From Frederiksenia canicola (GTDB taxonomy: Bacteria; Pseudomonadota; Gammaproteobacteria; Enterobacterales; Pasteurellaceae), in assembly GCF_011455495.1 (NCBI RefSeq), contig NZ_CP015029.1:1240740-1304739 (forward strand): DNA of 64,000 nt, given 5' to 3'. The notes under the pieces are model-generated. The model did no database searches, was not told the DNA's origin, and saw only the letters and a list, made by a program, of their open reading frames with translations. The position numbers and the translations under genes were made by a program. Shown here in pieces: positions 63,033-64,000 of the stretch; the first letter of the stretch is position 1, and each line of letters opens with the position of its first letter.

Positions 63033-63626
63033 ATGAGTATTTATTCTTTAAAACCCGCATTTCAAAATTTGTTACGTCCGATAGTGCAACGCTTGTATGA
63101 TAAAGGCGTAACAGCGAATCAAGTCACCGTTTTGGCTTGTCTTATTTCTGTCTTTGTTGGGGTATTACTTTGTTGTTTTTCAACGCATTCAGCCCTTTTT
63201 CTATTATTGCCTTTATGGCTTTTCTTACGAATGGCACTAAACGCCATAGATGGAATGCTTGCCCGAGAGTTTCATCAACAATCTCAATTAGGTGGCTATC
63301 TTAACGAGCTGACTGATGTGATTTCAGATTCCTTTCTCTATTTACCTTTTGCTTTAATCGTACCATTTCACTTTTGGCAAATCGGATTATTTATTTGGCT
63401 TGCTTTATTAACAGAAATGTGTGGCATTTTAGGGCAAGTACATGGCAACAGTCGGCGATATGATGGACCATTAGGTAAGAGCGACCGAGCCTTTTTGATC
63501 GGTGCTTTAGGTCTTTGGTACGCCATTGCAGGGACTTTCCCTCCCCTATTTGTTTGGCTGATGTGGGGGGCTTGTATCATGCTAATTGTGACTTGCTATA
63601 AACGAGTGAGAAACGGATTAATTTAG
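63033..63626 (+). CDS. ynbA: CDP-alcohol phosphatidyltransferase, YnbA type
   Basis: A 197-residue membrane enzyme of the CDP-alcohol phosphatidyltransferase family, close to E. coli YnbA: SIYSLKPAFQNLLRPIVQRLYDKGVTANQVT at the N-terminus. The catalytic motif DGx2ARx8Gx3Dx3D appears as AIDGMLAREFHQQSQLGGYLNELTDVISD with its four Asp positions partly replaced in the family manner. About five membrane helices follow. Substrate is unknown. The ATG at 63000 has no good ribosome site; GGGGG precedes the ATG at 63033, where family similarity begins. Confidence 0.85.
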   Translation: MSIYSLKPAFQNLLRPIVQRLYDKGVTANQVTVLACLISVFVGVLLCCFSTHSALFLLLPLWLFLRMALNAIDGMLAREFHQQSQLGGYLNELTDVISDSFLYLPFALIVPFHFWQIGLFIWLALLTEMCGILGQVHGNSRRYDGPLGKSDRAFLIGALGLWYAIAGTFPPLFVWLMWGACIMLIVTCYKRVRNGLI

Positions 63627-63637
63627 AGGAATAGAAT

Positions 63638-64000
63638 ATGCAACAAGAACAACAAAACTATTTTACAACGAGTGATGGCACACAACTGTTTTATCGTTAT
63701 CGTCCAGCATTGCAAGGACAAAATGATAAAGCGATTGTGTTATTTCATCGAGGACACGAACATTCTGGACGAATGATGTTTCTGGCTGATGAGCTAGGAT
63801 TAGACGACTTTGCCTATTTTGCTTGGGATGCGCGCGGACACGGACATAGCCCTGGGGAACGAGGTGATAGCCCAAGTTTGGGCACTTCGGTGGCAGATAT
63901 TCAAGATTTTATGCAGCATATTGAGCAAACCTACCAAATCAAACTTGAAAATATCGCAGTGATCGCACAGAGCGTTGGTGCAGTGTTAGTTTCTACTTGG
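63638..64000 (+). CDS. ynbC: YnbC-type alpha/beta hydrolase, 3' truncated by the window edge
   Basis: The first 121 residues of a protein close to the N-terminal hydrolase half of E. coli YnbC: AIVLFHRGHEHSGRM, FAYFAWDARGHGHSPGERGDSPS and VIAQSVGAVL (nucleophile elbow QSVGA with Ser). E. coli YnbC also has a C-terminal methyltransferase domain, which would lie beyond the window. It follows ynbA by 11 bases with AGAGGA as ribosome site, so the ynbB gene that lies between them in E. coli is absent here. Confidence 0.87.
   Translation, partial: MQQEQQNYFTTSDGTQLFYRYRPALQGQNDKAIVLFHRGHEHSGRMMFLADELGLDDFAYFAWDARGHGHSPGERGDSPSLGTSVADIQDFMQHIEQTYQIKLENIAVIAQSVGAVLVSTW

Overview
The window is a 64-kb stretch of ordinary chromosome from a gamma-proteobacterium of the family Pasteurellaceae. 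The strongest evidence is about forty copies of the core ACAAGCGGTC (or its complement GACCGCTTGT). This is the DNA uptake signal (USS) of the Actinobacillus pleuropneumoniae / Mannheimia haemolytica / Haemophilus ducreyi clade; the Haemophilus influenzae type, AAGTGCGGT, is not used. Gene content fits: P6-type pal, a Haemophilus-like catalase, LOS glycosyltransferases and a tna operon. The tna operon implies an indole-positive species. I do not name a species. No prophage, integrase, insertion sequence, CRISPR array, rRNA operon or replication origin was seen.

Layout. 1-1255: 3' end of the cytochrome bd operon (cydB, cydX, ybgE). 1401-6049: Tol-Pal operon (ybgC-tolQRAB-pal). 6253-11730: djlA, yjdF, dusC, a YcjF-type protein, lemA and two TPM-domain genes. 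11799-17530: dxs and suhB (minus), an rRNA/tRNA methyltransferase of the YfiF type (plus), upp and ilvY (minus). 17531-24352: a tight, visibly AT-rich, USS-free operon of seven sugar-transfer genes (two GT9, GT25, GT4, a WecB epimerase, GT2, GT32), probably building the outer core of LOS. 24429-34498: rpmE, transketolase, alanine racemase, a MalQ-N-like small protein, an NlpE-like lipoprotein, a DUF721 protein, secM-secA-mutT and an MFS transporter. 34691-38176: galTKM under a class II CRP promoter. 38240-42481: aspA, two OB-fold stress proteins and purMN (all minus). 42695-45386: dksA, pcnB, folK. 45423-48845: a phosphoesterase, an unknown protein and catalase (minus). 49184-53400: htpG, hemW, moeB and tRNA-Asn. 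53600-55527: argE and a membrane protein (minus). 55584-59796: metK and clpB. 59910-62823: the tna operon (tnaC-tnaA-permease, minus). 63033-64000: ynbA and the start of ynbC.

Regulation can be read unusually well. Two heat-shock promoters with the same 13-bp spacer precede htpG and clpB. A MetJ box precedes metK and a PurR box precedes purM. CRP sites precede galT, aspA, tnaC and clpB. A QseB/PmrA-type tandem repeat precedes the ygiW-like pair. Two translation-arrest peptides are present: a TnaC leader of the Proteus FFFP type, too short for usual gene finders, and a SecM ending in NPPIRAGP. pcnB appears to start at AUU, as in E. coli.

The most unusual structures are five USS pairs that form exact 58-bp symmetrical elements, each two inverted cores sharing one central TTTGCAAA box at 15 bp on both sides; a pair of interleaved USS that encodes part of SecM just upstream of its arrest motif; and inverted copies of the catalase start region placed exactly at both ends of the catalase gene. 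I found no clearly new multi-gene system. All homology calls are from memory of the families, without searches.
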